This document shows, one piece after another, positions 19,927 to 29,279 of a stretch of 64,000 nucleotides of DNA (within the stretch, counting starts at the first letter, position 1; every line of letters begins with the position of its first letter). Origin of the DNA: VMGX01 sp041658885. GTDB taxonomy: Bacteria > Patescibacteriota > Minisyncoccia > Phycocordibacterales > 21-14-all-36-13. Where the stretch lies: the NCBI GenBank assembly GCA_041658885.1, contig JBAZZJ010000002.1, positions 1 to 64,000 of the forward strand. The letters run 5' to 3'. Under the pieces are notes generated by a model, which was given only the letters and a program-made list of their open reading frames with translations, had not been told where the DNA came from and searched no databases. The position numbers were made by a program, and so were the translations under genes.

Positions 19927-21960
19927 ATGGCAAATGGAGATAAAATTACATATTTTGCTGAAACTGATTACAGAAACAAAAAGACAAGATTTGGCATAAA
20001 AGGAAAAGATAGATTAAGACACGTCTATGTAATAGGAAAAACTGGAACAGGCAAATCTACTCTTCTTGAAAATATGGCTATCCAAGACATACAGGATGGC
20101 AATGGTATTGCCTTTGTTGACCCTCACGGAAAGTCAGCAGAACTTCTGCTTGATTATGTTTCTGAAAACAGAATAAACGATGTTCTTTATTTTGCTCCAT
20201 TTGATTTGGACAACCCAATCTCTTTTAATGTTATGGAAGATGTTGGCATGGACAAAAGACATCTTGTTGCAAACGGATTAATGAGCGCGTTTAAAAAAAT
20301 ATGGATTGATTCTTGGTCCGCAAGAATGGAATATATTTTGAATAATATATTACTTGCTCTTCTTGAATATCCAGAAGCAACACTTCTTGGTGTTAATAGA
20401 ATGTTGGCAGACAAAGAATACAGAAAGATAGTAGTTGATAATGTGACAGATGTTTCGGTGAAGGCGTTTTGGCAAGATGAATTTGCAAAATATGGAGAAA
20501 GATATATGCAAGAGGCTGGAGCGGCAATACAAAATAAGGTTGGACAATTTATTTCAAATCCTTTGATAAGAAACATCATAGGACAGCCCCACTCTTCTTT
20601 TGATTTCAGAGATATAATGGATAATAAAAAGATAGTTATAATTAACTTATCAAAAGGGAGAGTCGGAGAGGCAAACGCAAGCTTGCTTGGAGGAATGCTC
20701 ATAACAAAAATTTATCTTTCCTCTATGTCACGTGCGGATGTTTCTGAAGAGGGATTAAAAAAACTTCCAAACTTTTATTTATATGTTGATGAATTTCAAT
20801 CTTTTGCCAATGAATCGTTTGCAGATATTTTATCAGAAGCAAGAAAATATAAATTAAATTTAACAATAGCCCATCAATATATAGAACAGATGGTTGATGA
20901 AGTTAAGGCGGCGGTTTTTGGAAATATTGGTACAATGATAGTTTTTAGAATAGGAGCAAATGATGCAAAAGAGTTAGAAAAAGAATTTGCTCCCCAATTT
21001 ATCCCAGAAGATTTGGTAAATCTTGGTTTCGCTCAAGTATATTTGAAATTGTTAATAGACGGCATAGGTTCGCCACCTTTTTCAGCCAGAACGCTTCCGC
21101 CAATAGAGGCTCCAGAGGTTTCTTTTAAAGAAAGAATAATTGAGAGTTCCAGAAAGAAGTTTGGTAGACCTCGTGCGGAAGTTGAGAGTTATATTATTGA
21201 TTGGCATACAAACACTTATAAAGTTAATAAGAGAGATGATAGCGCTTCCAGTTTTAAACAAGAAATTAAACCGAACAAAAATAATAATTTTTCAAAAAAT
21301 AAAGAAAATTTTAATAGTGAAAAAAATAAAAATTTTGGAAACAATTTTAAACAAAATAATTATAAAAATAATCAGTATTCAAACCGACAAGAGAATCAAC
21401 AGACAAGTCAACAGACAAGTCAACAGACAAGTCAACAGACAACAAACCAACAAACCTCACAACCTATATTGCAACGACCAAATCAACAAATAGATGAACA
21501 AAAAAATCGAAGAAATAGAACTTATCAAAATAATACTTTCCATAAACCATTTAAGACACAAAATAATGAGGAAGAATTTAGAAAGGCCATCTCACTTAAT
21601 TATTTGAAACCAGTTGATGATACAAAAAAACCAATTGAAAGAAAGAAGAAAATGTCAGAGGAAAATGTTTTTGCTCTTAGAGAAGCATTAAGTGAGATTC
21701 TTAGTGAAACTAAAAAAAATGGAGAAACATCAACCTTGATTAGTTCTAATGGGAGTAAGAGTACTCAAAATACAAACACAGATACAAAAAAAACAGAAGA
21801 AGACACAAAAATAGCATCAAAGACCGAACCTTCTCCAGATAAAATTATTGATGATGAAGGAGAAAAACAAAAAGAAATACCGGAAGAGGTTTTAAGGAAT
21901 ATATTAGTTGTAGAAGATGAAAAATTAGATAGTAAGGAACACAAAGAAGATAAGAAATAA
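19927..21960 (+). CDS. VirD4/TraG-like ATPase with a low-complexity tail
   Basis: The product is 677 aa. It is a P-loop ATPase of the type IV secretion coupling-protein/DUF87 group, with Walker A GKTGTGKST (residues 37-45) and Walker B FYLYVDEFQSF (near 285). SEARKYKLNLTIAHQYIEQM matches the TraG/TraD C-terminal block. There is no N-terminal membrane segment. The last 250 residues are Asn/Gln/Lys-rich and include the tandem QQTSQQTSQQTS coded by 12-base repeats. I start at ATG 19927, because upstream codons run through the previous terminator. Likely roles are DNA transfer or export. Other conjugation genes are not seen here. Confidence 0.85.
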   Translation: MANGDKITYFAETDYRNKKTRFGIKGKDRLRHVYVIGKTGTGKSTLLENMAIQDIQDGNGIAFVDPHGKSAELLLDYVSENRINDVLYFAPFDLDNPISFNVMEDVGMDKRHLVANGLMSAFKKIWIDSWSARMEYILNNILLALLEYPEATLLGVNRMLADKEYRKIVVDNVTDVSVKAFWQDEFAKYGERYMQEAGAAIQNKVGQFISNPLIRNIIGQPHSSFDFRDIMDNKKIVIINLSKGRVGEANASLLGGMLITKIYLSSMSRADVSEEGLKKLPNFYLYVDEFQSFANESFADILSEARKYKLNLTIAHQYIEQMVDEVKAAVFGNIGTMIVFRIGANDAKELEKEFAPQFIPEDLVNLGFAQVYLKLLIDGIGSPPFSARTLPPIEAPEVSFKERIIESSRKKFGRPRAEVESYIIDWHTNTYKVNKRDDSASSFKQEIKPNKNNNFSKNKENFNSEKNKNFGNNFKQNNYKNNQYSNRQENQQTSQQTSQQTSQQTTNQQTSQPILQRPNQQIDEQKNRRNRTYQNNTFHKPFKTQNNEEEFRKAISLNYLKPVDDTKKPIERKKKMSEENVFALREALSEILSETKKNGETSTLISSNGSKSTQNTNTDTKKTEEDTKIASKTEPSPDKIIDDEGEKQKEIPEEVLRNILVVEDEKLDSKEHKEDKK

Positions 21961-21964
21961 CAAA

Positions 21965-23446
21965 ATGAAGTATTATTTTTATCTTTTTATATTAATATTC
22001 GCGTTAGCATTACCGTGTTATGTTCACGCGGATATTTTTATTACAGAGATAATGTATGACAACTCTGGTTCGGATACTGGAAGGGAATGGATTGAAATTT
22101 TTAATTCTGGTGGTGAATTGGTTGATATTACTGATTGGAAATTTTTTGATGATTCTAACCATGTTTTGAATGAACCACCAAAAAACGCTAGCAGGGGCTC
22201 TCTTTTGTTAAGCTCTGGAGTATATATCATTTTGACCGGTGATGCGTCTCTCTTTATTTCGGAAAATTCATCATATTATGGTTCTGTTATAGATACCGTA
22301 ATGAGTTTGAAAAATACTTCAGGGCAGGTTGGAATTTTAAATGCCGAAGGAACAGAAGTTGATAAGGTTTTATATGGTCAGGAAATTGGCGCGAATGGGG
22401 ATGGAAACTCTCTACAAAAAACAAGCTCGGGATGGACGGCTTCTTCCCCAACCCTTGGTTCATCAGCATTTTCAATTTCGATAAATCAAAATAATAATTC
22501 TAACAACTCTTCAAATCAAAATATCTCAAGCAATCAAGCCACAAGTAGCAACAATACACGACCAGACTTAAGGCCTCAAATGTATGCTTTTGCTGGGGAA
22601 GATAAAACAGTTATTGTTGGGGCAGATACTTTTTTTGAAGGGAAGGCTTTTGGTTTAGAAAATAAAAAACTTGAGAATGCAGATTTTTTATGGAATTTTG
22701 GTGATGGTTCTATTAAAAAAGGAGAAAAGGTTTTGCATTCATATAATTATCCAGGAAAATATGTAATTTTTTTAGATGTTTCGTCTGGGGAATTTTCAAC
22801 AACAGATAGAATAAATGTAAATGCACTTCCTGCAGATATTATTATTTCAAATATAGGAAGAACTGATAAAGATAATTTTGTTGAAATTTACAATAAAACC
22901 AATAGAGAACTGGATTTATCATGGTGGCGGTTGCAGGTTGATAATAATTTTTTTACATTACCAAAAAATACAATAATTTTACCGAACCAAAAAATCATTT
23001 TTTCTAAAAATACAACAAATTTAATTACAAAAGAAAACTCAATTGTAAATCTTCTTTATCCAAACGGTAGTTTAGCTGTTTCTTTTAATAAAAACGAAGA
23101 TATTGGTTCAAAAATTTCATACCAGAATAGTAATGTGACACAAACAAACAAAAATTTATTAAATTTGAATGAAGAAGCAAACAAGAGTGTGAATATTGTA
23201 GCTGAAATGAAGAAAAATTCAAACGAGGCAAATAATTCTGCGTCAGTAGTAAATTCTGAAATTATTGAAAACACGGCTTCAAATAAGGATATTTTCAAGT
23301 GGGTGATAGCCTTATTTTCTGTGATATTATTATCAATTGTGAGTTATCTGTATGTCAGAAAAAATTCAACGAGGGGAGAACAAAAAGACCAAGAAGACAT
23401 AGAAAAAATCTCAAACGAAATAGAAATTTTTGAGTCCCCACACTAA
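21965..23446 (+). CDS. surface protein with lamin-tail and PKD domains
   Basis: The product is 493 aa. A signal peptide (residues 1-22, ending CYVHA) is followed by a lamin-tail domain (about 23-145, IFITEIMYDNSGSDTGREWI), an Asn/Ser-rich linker, a PKD-like domain (about 205-295, FLWNFGDGSIKKGEKVLHSY) and a second lamin-tail-like domain (297-370). A C-terminal membrane helix (near 446-465) and a basic tail follow. This fits a cell-surface anchored protein. It is 4 bases behind the ATPase gene. Its stop codon lies within a palindromic element (CACTAA), so the last residues may have been changed by that insertion. Confidence 0.82.
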   Translation: MKYYFYLFILIFALALPCYVHADIFITEIMYDNSGSDTGREWIEIFNSGGELVDITDWKFFDDSNHVLNEPPKNASRGSLLLSSGVYIILTGDASLFISENSSYYGSVIDTVMSLKNTSGQVGILNAEGTEVDKVLYGQEIGANGDGNSLQKTSSGWTASSPTLGSSAFSISINQNNNSNNSSNQNISSNQATSSNNTRPDLRPQMYAFAGEDKTVIVGADTFFEGKAFGLENKKLENADFLWNFGDGSIKKGEKVLHSYNYPGKYVIFLDVSSGEFSTTDRINVNALPADIIISNIGRTDKDNFVEIYNKTNRELDLSWWRLQVDNNFFTLPKNTIILPNQKIIFSKNTTNLITKENSIVNLLYPNGSLAVSFNKNEDIGSKISYQNSNVTQTNKNLLNLNEEANKSVNIVAEMKKNSNEANNSASVVNSEIIENTASNKDIFKWVIALFSVILLSIVSYLYVRKNSTRGEQKDQEDIEKISNEIEIFESPH

Positions 23447-23595
23447 TCTTAATTTCGTTTGAAACAGATTAGTTTGTAAAATAGGGTAAAAACGGTGAGT
23501 TTTGAGATAGATAAAGAAACCACAGTAGTAGAGCAAAGCTCACTACGTGGCAAGCAAACAAGGTCAATGTTATTAAAATTAAGATTAGTGTGGGG
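23436..23595. repeat. palindromic element, CCCCACACTAAT type, overlapping a stop codon
   Basis: CCCCACACTAATCTTAATTT is mirrored by AAAATTAAGATTAGTGTGGGG, a near-perfect pair. The inner hairpin GTAGTAGAGC/GCTCACTAC is the same as at 17485. It provides the stop codon of the gene before and ends 10 bases ahead of the next start. Confidence 0.85.
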
Positions 23596-23605
23596 ATGAA
23601 TAAAA

Positions 23606-24622
23606 ATGAATCAAAAAATAAAAATATTAATAACAACCGGGATTTACCCACCAAAAGTTGGTGGACCATCACAATATGCAAAAGAATTAGAGGAGGAATA
23701 TAAAAGAAAAGAGCATACTGTAAAAGTAATAACGTATAAAATTGAACACAAACTACCAATTGTTATTAGACACATAGCTTTTTTCTTTAAAGCAGTCTTT
23801 AATTTATTTGGTAAAAATTTTATAATATCTCTCGATACATTTAGCACCGGTTTCCCAACAATTCTCGCGTGTATTTTGTTTAGAAAAAAAAATGTAATAA
23901 GAATAGGTGGTGACTTTTTGTGGGAATCTTATGTAGAACGAACTGGGCACATGATTCCATTGAATATTTTTTATTTCGGACATAAAAAGTTTTCTATAAA
24001 AGAAAAAATCATTTACTTTTTAACAAAATTTGTTTTAAATAATTCTGGTTCACTAGCATTTAACACAAAGTGGCAAAAGGATATTTTTGTTAGAGATTAT
24101 AAACTTTCAGACAAGAAAAATATTTATGTAATAGAAAATTTTATTGGAGAAAAAGAAAAGTCCGAAAAATACAAAGAAAAGAACTTTCTTTGGTTTGTAA
24201 GAGATATTAAGTTGAAAAACGGCGATTTATTAAAAAAGGCCTTTTCAGAAGCAAAAGAAAAAAACGAGGAGATAATTTTAGAAACGGGAAATCTTTCTCA
24301 CGAAAAATTGTTTGAAAAAATCAAGAGTTGTTATGTGGTAATATTACCCTCTTTAAGTGATATAGGGCCAAATTATATACTTGACGCTATAAGGTTTAAT
24401 AAACCGTTTATACTGACAAAATATAGCGATTATTACGAGAAGTTCAAAAATATAGGCATTTTTGTTGATCCTTTAGACAAAGGAGACATAAAGAATAAAA
24501 TACTTTATTTGGCAGACGAGAAAAATTATTTAAAACAACAAGAAAAAATAAAACAATACAATTCCTCTCATACATGGTCAGAAATAGCAGAGGAATTTTT
24601 AAATATTTATAAGAAATTATGA
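23606..24622 (+). CDS. GT-B glycosyltransferase, family 4 type
   Basis: The product is 338 aa and opens the glycan cluster. The N-terminal Rossmann domain has ILITTGIYPPKVGGPSQYAKEL, and the C-terminal donor domain includes VILPSLSDIGPNYILDAIRFNKPFILT, with the position of the usual E-x7-E weakly kept. It would transfer a sugar from a nucleotide donor to a lipid-linked glycan at the cytoplasmic membrane. The ATG at 23606 follows a palindrome right end. It overlaps the next gene by 4 bases (ATGA type), so translation is coupled. Confidence 0.85.
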   Translation: MNQKIKILITTGIYPPKVGGPSQYAKELEEEYKRKEHTVKVITYKIEHKLPIVIRHIAFFFKAVFNLFGKNFIISLDTFSTGFPTILACILFRKKNVIRIGGDFLWESYVERTGHMIPLNIFYFGHKKFSIKEKIIYFLTKFVLNNSGSLAFNTKWQKDIFVRDYKLSDKKNIYVIENFIGEKEKSEKYKEKNFLWFVRDIKLKNGDLLKKAFSEAKEKNEEIILETGNLSHEKLFEKIKSCYVVILPSLSDIGPNYILDAIRFNKPFILTKYSDYYEKFKNIGIFVDPLDKGDIKNKILYLADEKNYLKQQEKIKQYNSSHTWSEIAEEFLNIYKKL

Positions 24623-25767
24623 TTTTACTTAGCATAGGAACAGAAAGAAGAATTTTTGATATAGAAAGTGAAGCTCACTCACGAATTTTTTCCTACAGCA
24701 AACTTTTCGATGAAATGTATGTAATTGTTTTTAATACTAAAAAAAATTTAAATATAAATTTTAATCAAAAAAAATTTGGAGAAAAATTATTTGTTTACCC
24801 AACCAATTCAATAAATAGATGGTTTTATGTTTTGGATGCAATAAAAATAGGGTTAAGAATAATAAAAGAAAAAAAACTAAATAAAAATAATTCTTATATA
24901 ACAGCACAAGATCCATTTGAGACCGGTCTAGTCGGATGGTTTTTATCTTTTAGGTCAAAAATAAAATTGAATATTCAGATTCATACTGACATTTTCAGTT
25001 CATATTTTAAAAAGGGACACATTTTAAATTTATTAAGAATTCCAATATCTAACTTTGTAATACCAAAAGCTGATTCTATAAGAGTTGTATCAGAAAGTAT
25101 TAAAAATTTAATTATAAAAAAATTTAATGTAGATAAAAATAAAATTACAATACTTCCAATTGTTGTTGATGAACAAAAAATTATAAACTCTGAAATAACC
25201 ACTGATTTACACAAAAAATATTCTCAATTTGATTTTATATTTTTAATTATTTCACGGCTTGAAAAAGAAAAAAATATTCCAACAATTATAGAATCTTTTA
25301 AAGAAGCGTTAAAACAGAATCCAAAAACCGGCCTTATAATAATAGGGGATGGAAATTGTAAAAAACTATTGGAAGAGTTCGTTAAAAAACATAATTTACA
25401 AAAAAATATTATTTTTGAAGGCTGGAGCAATAATATTCACACTTATTTAAAAACTGCGGACGCATTTGTTTCATCTTCTTTTTATGAAGGGTATGGGATG
25501 GTATTTATTGAGGCGGTTTTATGCAATTGTCCAATTATTTCCTCAAATGTTGGAATTATAAAAGAAGGGTTCAAAGATGAAGAAAATGCCATGATTTGTA
25601 ATGCAGACGACAAAGAATGTTTTTCTAAAAAAATGACAAAGATTGTTAATAATAATATTTTAAGAAATAAATTAATTAAAAATGCTACAAAAGTTTTGGA
25701 AAATAATAATATTATTCTCAACTCAGATAAATATTTGGTGAATTATAAAAAACTTTTTGAATTATGA
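24619..25767 (+). CDS. GT-B glycosyltransferase, family 4 type
   Basis: The product is 382 aa. The donor-domain motif SSFYEGYGMVFIEAVLCNCP carries the E-x7-E pair of retaining GT4 enzymes, and LIIGDGNCKKLLEEF and ISRLEKEKNIPTIIESF precede it in the expected order. It overlaps the genes on both sides by 4 bases, so it belongs to a tight operon from 23606 to 26645. The acceptor and donor sugars cannot be told from sequence. Confidence 0.9.
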   Translation: MILLSIGTERRIFDIESEAHSRIFSYSKLFDEMYVIVFNTKKNLNINFNQKKFGEKLFVYPTNSINRWFYVLDAIKIGLRIIKEKKLNKNNSYITAQDPFETGLVGWFLSFRSKIKLNIQIHTDIFSSYFKKGHILNLLRIPISNFVIPKADSIRVVSESIKNLIIKKFNVDKNKITILPIVVDEQKIINSEITTDLHKKYSQFDFIFLIISRLEKEKNIPTIIESFKEALKQNPKTGLIIIGDGNCKKLLEEFVKKHNLQKNIIFEGWSNNIHTYLKTADAFVSSSFYEGYGMVFIEAVLCNCPIISSNVGIIKEGFKDEENAMICNADDKECFSKKMTKIVNNNILRNKLIKNATKVLENNNIILNSDKYLVNYKKLFEL

Positions 25768-26645
25768 AAAAATTAAAAAACAAAAATAAATTAAATATAG
25801 GTTTTATAGGACAAGGATATATAGGCAAGAATTATGCTAATGACTTTGAAAACAGAGGATTTAGTGTAGTTAGATATTCTGCCGAAGAAGCACACAAACA
25901 CAATAAAGAAAAAATAAAAGAATGCGACATTGTTTTTATAGCAGTCCCAGCGCCAACTACCCCAAAAGGATTTGATGACAGTATAATAAAAGAGGCCTTA
26001 AAACTCATTGGTAAAAATAAAACAGCTATTATTAAGTCAACAATTCCAGTTGGTAAAACAGAGGAACTTCAGAAAAAAAATAGGAATATTTATATTTTTC
26101 ACTCACCCGAATTTTTGACAGAAGCAACTGCGTCATATGATGCGGCACACCCAGATAGAAATATAATAGGATTGCCTGTTTGGAATAATATCTATAAAAA
26201 AAAAGCAGATAAAATCTTAAAAACACTTCCCAAATCACCATACAACCTGATTTGCAATTCAAAAGACGCAGAACTTATAAAGTATGGAGGAAATTGTATG
26301 TCTTATACAAAAGTAATATTTGTTAATATCTTTTATGATTTAGTTTCAAACTCTGGCGCTAATTGGGACATAGTTAAAGAAGCAATAACAGCTGATCCAA
26401 GAATAGGGAAACATCACATTGAACCAATTCACAAAAGCGGAAGAGGTGCCGGCGGTCATTGTTTTATAAAAGATTTTGCCATGTTTTCAAAAATGTATGA
26501 TGAATTTGTTGGAAATAAATATGGTAAAAATGTTTTAAAAAGTTTAGAGGAAAAAAACAGACATCTTCTAACCAAAACAAAAAAAGACATAGATTTACTT
26601 AAAATGGTATATGGACACGACAAAAAAAGAAAAAGTAAAAAATGA
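25764..26645 (+). CDS. short UDP-glucose/GDP-mannose dehydrogenase-like protein
   Basis: The product is 293 aa, against about 430 in standard NDP-sugar dehydrogenases. The NAD domain (IGFIGQGYIGKNYANDF) and the central domain are present, with IKSTIPVGKTEEL, HSPEFLTEATASYDAAHPDR and the catalytic Cys in GAGGHCFIKD. The C-terminal nucleotide-sugar binding domain is absent. It should either oxidise a sugar nucleotide with an altered site or act on another substrate. It overlaps the preceding gene by 4 bases and lies in the glycan operon. Confidence 0.82.
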   Translation: MKKLKNKNKLNIGFIGQGYIGKNYANDFENRGFSVVRYSAEEAHKHNKEKIKECDIVFIAVPAPTTPKGFDDSIIKEALKLIGKNKTAIIKSTIPVGKTEELQKKNRNIYIFHSPEFLTEATASYDAAHPDRNIIGLPVWNNIYKKKADKILKTLPKSPYNLICNSKDAELIKYGGNCMSYTKVIFVNIFYDLVSNSGANWDIVKEAITADPRIGKHHIEPIHKSGRGAGGHCFIKDFAMFSKMYDEFVGNKYGKNVLKSLEEKNRHLLTKTKKDIDLLKMVYGHDKKRKSKK

Positions 26646-26814
26646 AATTACGATAAAAACTTTTAATTTTTCATTTTTAAAAGGAATCGAAAGTTCAGCA
26701 ATATTGTCACAAATTAAATTAATTGATGCAAAGAGATTAAGTCGTCATGTGGGTAATATATCTGAAGATGATTTTAGTAAATTAAAACAAAAACTCAAGG
26801 AATTATTACCTTGA
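26611..26814 (+). pseudogene. C-terminal fragment of a MazF/PemK-like toxin
   Basis: Only 67 codons are open. LKGIESSAILSQIKLIDAKR, with RLSRHVGNISEDDFSKLKQK after it, matches the C-terminal half of MazF-type mRNA interferases (the SxLSQIRTID-KRL-IG pattern). The N-terminal half with the conserved RPV-type strand is missing, and the frame overlaps the end of the dehydrogenase gene. No antitoxin gene is adjacent. It is most likely a remnant. A diverged short protein is the alternative. Confidence 0.6.
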
Positions 26815-26823
26815 GTGTTTTTT
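26794..26823 (+). terminator. terminator after the MazF remnant
   Basis: CTCAAGG and CCTTGAG pair around AATTATTA, followed by TGTTTTTT. The stem overlaps the stop codon. Confidence 0.7.
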
Positions 26824-26890
26824 CCTCTGTCTTTCGACAGAGTCGGGCCGAAGCCATTTGTAAATTCAATGTTATACTACTCTTGGTGAT

Positions 26891-27973
26891 ATGTCAATGA
26901 AATTACTAATAATAACTCAAAAAGTAGATAAAAATGACCCAATATTAGGGTTTTTTCACGGTTGGGTGGAAGAATTTTCCAAAAACGTTGAAAAGCTTAC
27001 TGTGATTTGTTTAGGGGCTGGTGAACATGATTTGCCACAAAATGTCCAAGTTTTTTCTTTAGGAAAGCCAACCCAAGGTTGGCCAGCCTCGGGCCGGGAA
27101 AGATTATTTTGTAAGCTAAAAGCCTTGGCAATTTTTTATAAATACATATTCAAATTACGAAAAGAATATGATGTAGTGTTTGTGCACATGAACAAAGAAT
27201 ATGTATTTCTCGGAGGATTGTTTTGGAAGTTGTGGAATAAAAAAATCGCATTATGGTACAACCACTCGTTCGGAGATTTTATGGTAAAAATTTCTGTTTT
27301 TTTATCTGATAATGTTTTTTATACATCTCCACAGGCGTTTACTTCAAAACATAAAAAATCTAAGCAAATGTCAGCAGGAATAGATACAAATCTTTTTAAA
27401 AAAATAGAAAATATAGAAAAAAAGAAAAACTCGTTATTATTTTTAGGAAGAATTTCTCCAATAAAAAATTTAGATTTGCTTATAGATTCTGTAATTTCAA
27501 TTAATAAATTTGGAAATGACTTGAAATTAGATATATTTGGCGGACCAGCAAACCCGGGTGACTATTCTTATGCAGACGAATTAAAAAAGAGAACAAAGGA
27601 ACAAAATAAATTCATAATATTTAATGGGCCAGTAGCAAATTATAAAACCCCGCAAATATTTAACGAACATGAAGTTTTTGTAAATTTAACTCCAAGTGGG
27701 AGCTTAGACAAAACAACGCTTGAAGCAATGTCATGCGAGACACTGGTTCTGACATCAAATAGATATTTTGAAGACGTGTTAGAAAATGATTTGAAAAAAA
27801 TAATCTTATTTAAAGAAAAAAATCGTGATGACTTAATTATTAAAATAAAACAAATTTTTAAATTAAAAAACGATGAAAAGAAAAAAATATCAAAAGAATT
27901 AAGAAAAATTGTAATTCAAAAACATAGTTTGTTATTTTTGGTAAAAGATGTGATTGAAACTCTATCAAAATAG
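26891..27973 (+). CDS. GT-B glycosyltransferase, family 4 type
   Basis: The product is 360 aa. The C-terminal donor domain contains LGRISPIKNLDLLIDSVI and VNLTPSGSLDKTTLEAMSCE, the GT4 pattern with Glu in LEAMS. The segment KPTQGWPASGRE (residues about 57-68) has no obvious place in the family and is coded by a GC-rich palindrome-like stretch (CCAACCCAAGGTTGG), so it may be another short insertion. A separate transcript is likely, since a terminator precedes it. A CCCCCGCTAAT palindrome follows 14 bases after the stop. Confidence 0.88.
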   Translation: MSMKLLIITQKVDKNDPILGFFHGWVEEFSKNVEKLTVICLGAGEHDLPQNVQVFSLGKPTQGWPASGRERLFCKLKALAIFYKYIFKLRKEYDVVFVHMNKEYVFLGGLFWKLWNKKIALWYNHSFGDFMVKISVFLSDNVFYTSPQAFTSKHKKSKQMSAGIDTNLFKKIENIEKKKNSLLFLGRISPIKNLDLLIDSVISINKFGNDLKLDIFGGPANPGDYSYADELKKRTKEQNKFIIFNGPVANYKTPQIFNEHEVFVNLTPSGSLDKTTLEAMSCETLVLTSNRYFEDVLENDLKKIILFKEKNRDDLIIKIKQIFKLKNDEKKKISKELRKIVIQKHSLLFLVKDVIETLSK

Positions 27974-27986
27974 TTTTTATATGAAT

Positions 27987-28109
27987 CCCCCCGCTAATCT
28001 TAATTTCGTTTAAAACAAATTGGTATATAAAACAGGGCAAGTGGTAAATTTTAAAATAAACAAAGAAACAAACAAGGTCAATATTATTAAAATTAAGGCT
28101 AGTGTAAAG
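27987..28109. repeat. palindromic element, CCCCACACTAAT type, shortened, ends at a start codon
   Basis: The left end CCCCCCGCTAATCTTAATTT is mirrored by AAAATTAAGGCTAGTGTAAAG. It lacks the middle GTAGTAGAGC hairpin, so it is an internal deletion of the 23436 type. Its right end touches the ATG of the next gene. Confidence 0.75.
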
Positions 28110-29279
28110 ATGAACAAAAAAAAAATAATTTATTTAACCAATACAAGACTACCAACGGAAAAAGCGCATGGTTTAGCCACGGTTAAAATATGTGAAGCGT
28201 TTGCCGATTTAGACTACGAAGTTACCATAATCTCACCTATTTTATGGAGAAAAAACCAAAAAGATGTTTTTTCTTATTATGATATAAAGAAAAATTTTAA
28301 AATCATTAAAATTTTTTCAATAGACTTAATTCCTTTTAAATTTTTTCAAAGAATTACATTTTTAATTCAAGTATTTTCTTTTTCAATATTTTCATTTTTT
28401 TATATTTTATTTAAGTATTGGAAATCATTGAATGATATTGTGTTTTTCTCGCACGACCACATTCCGCTATTTTTTATTTCGTTCATATCAAAAAATATTT
28501 TTTATGATATACACCATTTTCCAGATAGAAACTTTCTATATAAAAGAATTTTGAAAAAAGCGTTTGGTTTTGGGACACAAACAAAATGGAAGATGAATAT
28601 GTTAAAAGAAAAATTTGGCATCAATTTTAATAAAATAATATATTGGCCAAACGGTACTGATATAAAAAAATTTATGTTGAGTATTTCTCAAGATGAAGCA
28701 AGAAAAAAACTCAAACTACCAGAAAAACAGAAAATCGTTCTTTACGTTGGATCTTTAATTAGTTGGAAGGGGGTGGATTCTCTGGTCGGTACAATAAATT
28801 TTTTATCAGAAGATATATTCATATACATAGTCGGTTCTTCCCCAGAAGATATAAAGAGATTTAAAAAAGAATTTCCGATAGCAAATCACGAAAGAGTAAT
28901 ATTTATTCCTTTTCAACACACAAATATAATTCCGATTTGGTATAAATCGGCAGACGTATTAATTCTTCCAAATACTGGTAAACAAAAAGTTTCTACTTTT
29001 TATACATCACCGATGAAACTTTTTGAATACATGACTTCTGGTGTGCCTATTATTGCGTCCAAAATTTTATCTATAGAAGAAATTGTGAATGAAAATTTAA
29101 TTACATTTGCAGAAGCCGATAATCCAAAATCTTTCGCAAATATGATAGAATCAGTACTTAAAAACGAAAATGTATCTAGAAATAAGGCCTTATTAGCACA
29201 AAAGAAAGTTTTTGAGTATACGTGGTTAAAAAGAGCTGAAAAAATAACAGATTACATAAATAATTTTAAATTTTTTTAA
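28110..29279 (+). CDS. GT-B glycosyltransferase, family 4 type
   Basis: The product is 389 aa from ATG 28110. The frame extends 30 codons further upstream, but those codons lie within a palindrome and are not protein-like. The N-terminus IIYLTNTRLPTEKAHGLATV, then VLYVGSLISWKGVDSL, and the donor block FYTSPMKLFEYMTSGVPIIA with Glu fit retaining GT4 enzymes. The stop codon overlaps the next start (TAATG), which indicates coupling with the ~465-aa gene that follows. Confidence 0.88.
   Translation: MNKKKIIYLTNTRLPTEKAHGLATVKICEAFADLDYEVTIISPILWRKNQKDVFSYYDIKKNFKIIKIFSIDLIPFKFFQRITFLIQVFSFSIFSFFYILFKYWKSLNDIVFFSHDHIPLFFISFISKNIFYDIHHFPDRNFLYKRILKKAFGFGTQTKWKMNMLKEKFGINFNKIIYWPNGTDIKKFMLSISQDEARKKLKLPEKQKIVLYVGSLISWKGVDSLVGTINFLSEDIFIYIVGSSPEDIKRFKKEFPIANHERVIFIPFQHTNIIPIWYKSADVLILPNTGKQKVSTFYTSPMKLFEYMTSGVPIIASKILSIEEIVNENLITFAEADNPKSFANMIESVLKNENVSRNKALLAQKKVFEYTWLKRAEKITDYINNFKFF

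Noticed and set aside
27060..27110. A palindromic insertion in the glycosyltransferase at 26891 (KPTQGWPASGRE)
   Set aside because: The local CCAACCCAAGGTTGG hairpin is suggestive, but there are no family-type ends and I cannot align homologues here, so I kept it only as a remark in the gene entry.
28020..28109. A longer start for the glycosyltransferase at 28110
   Set aside because: Those 30 codons are translated from a palindromic element and are not found in the family.
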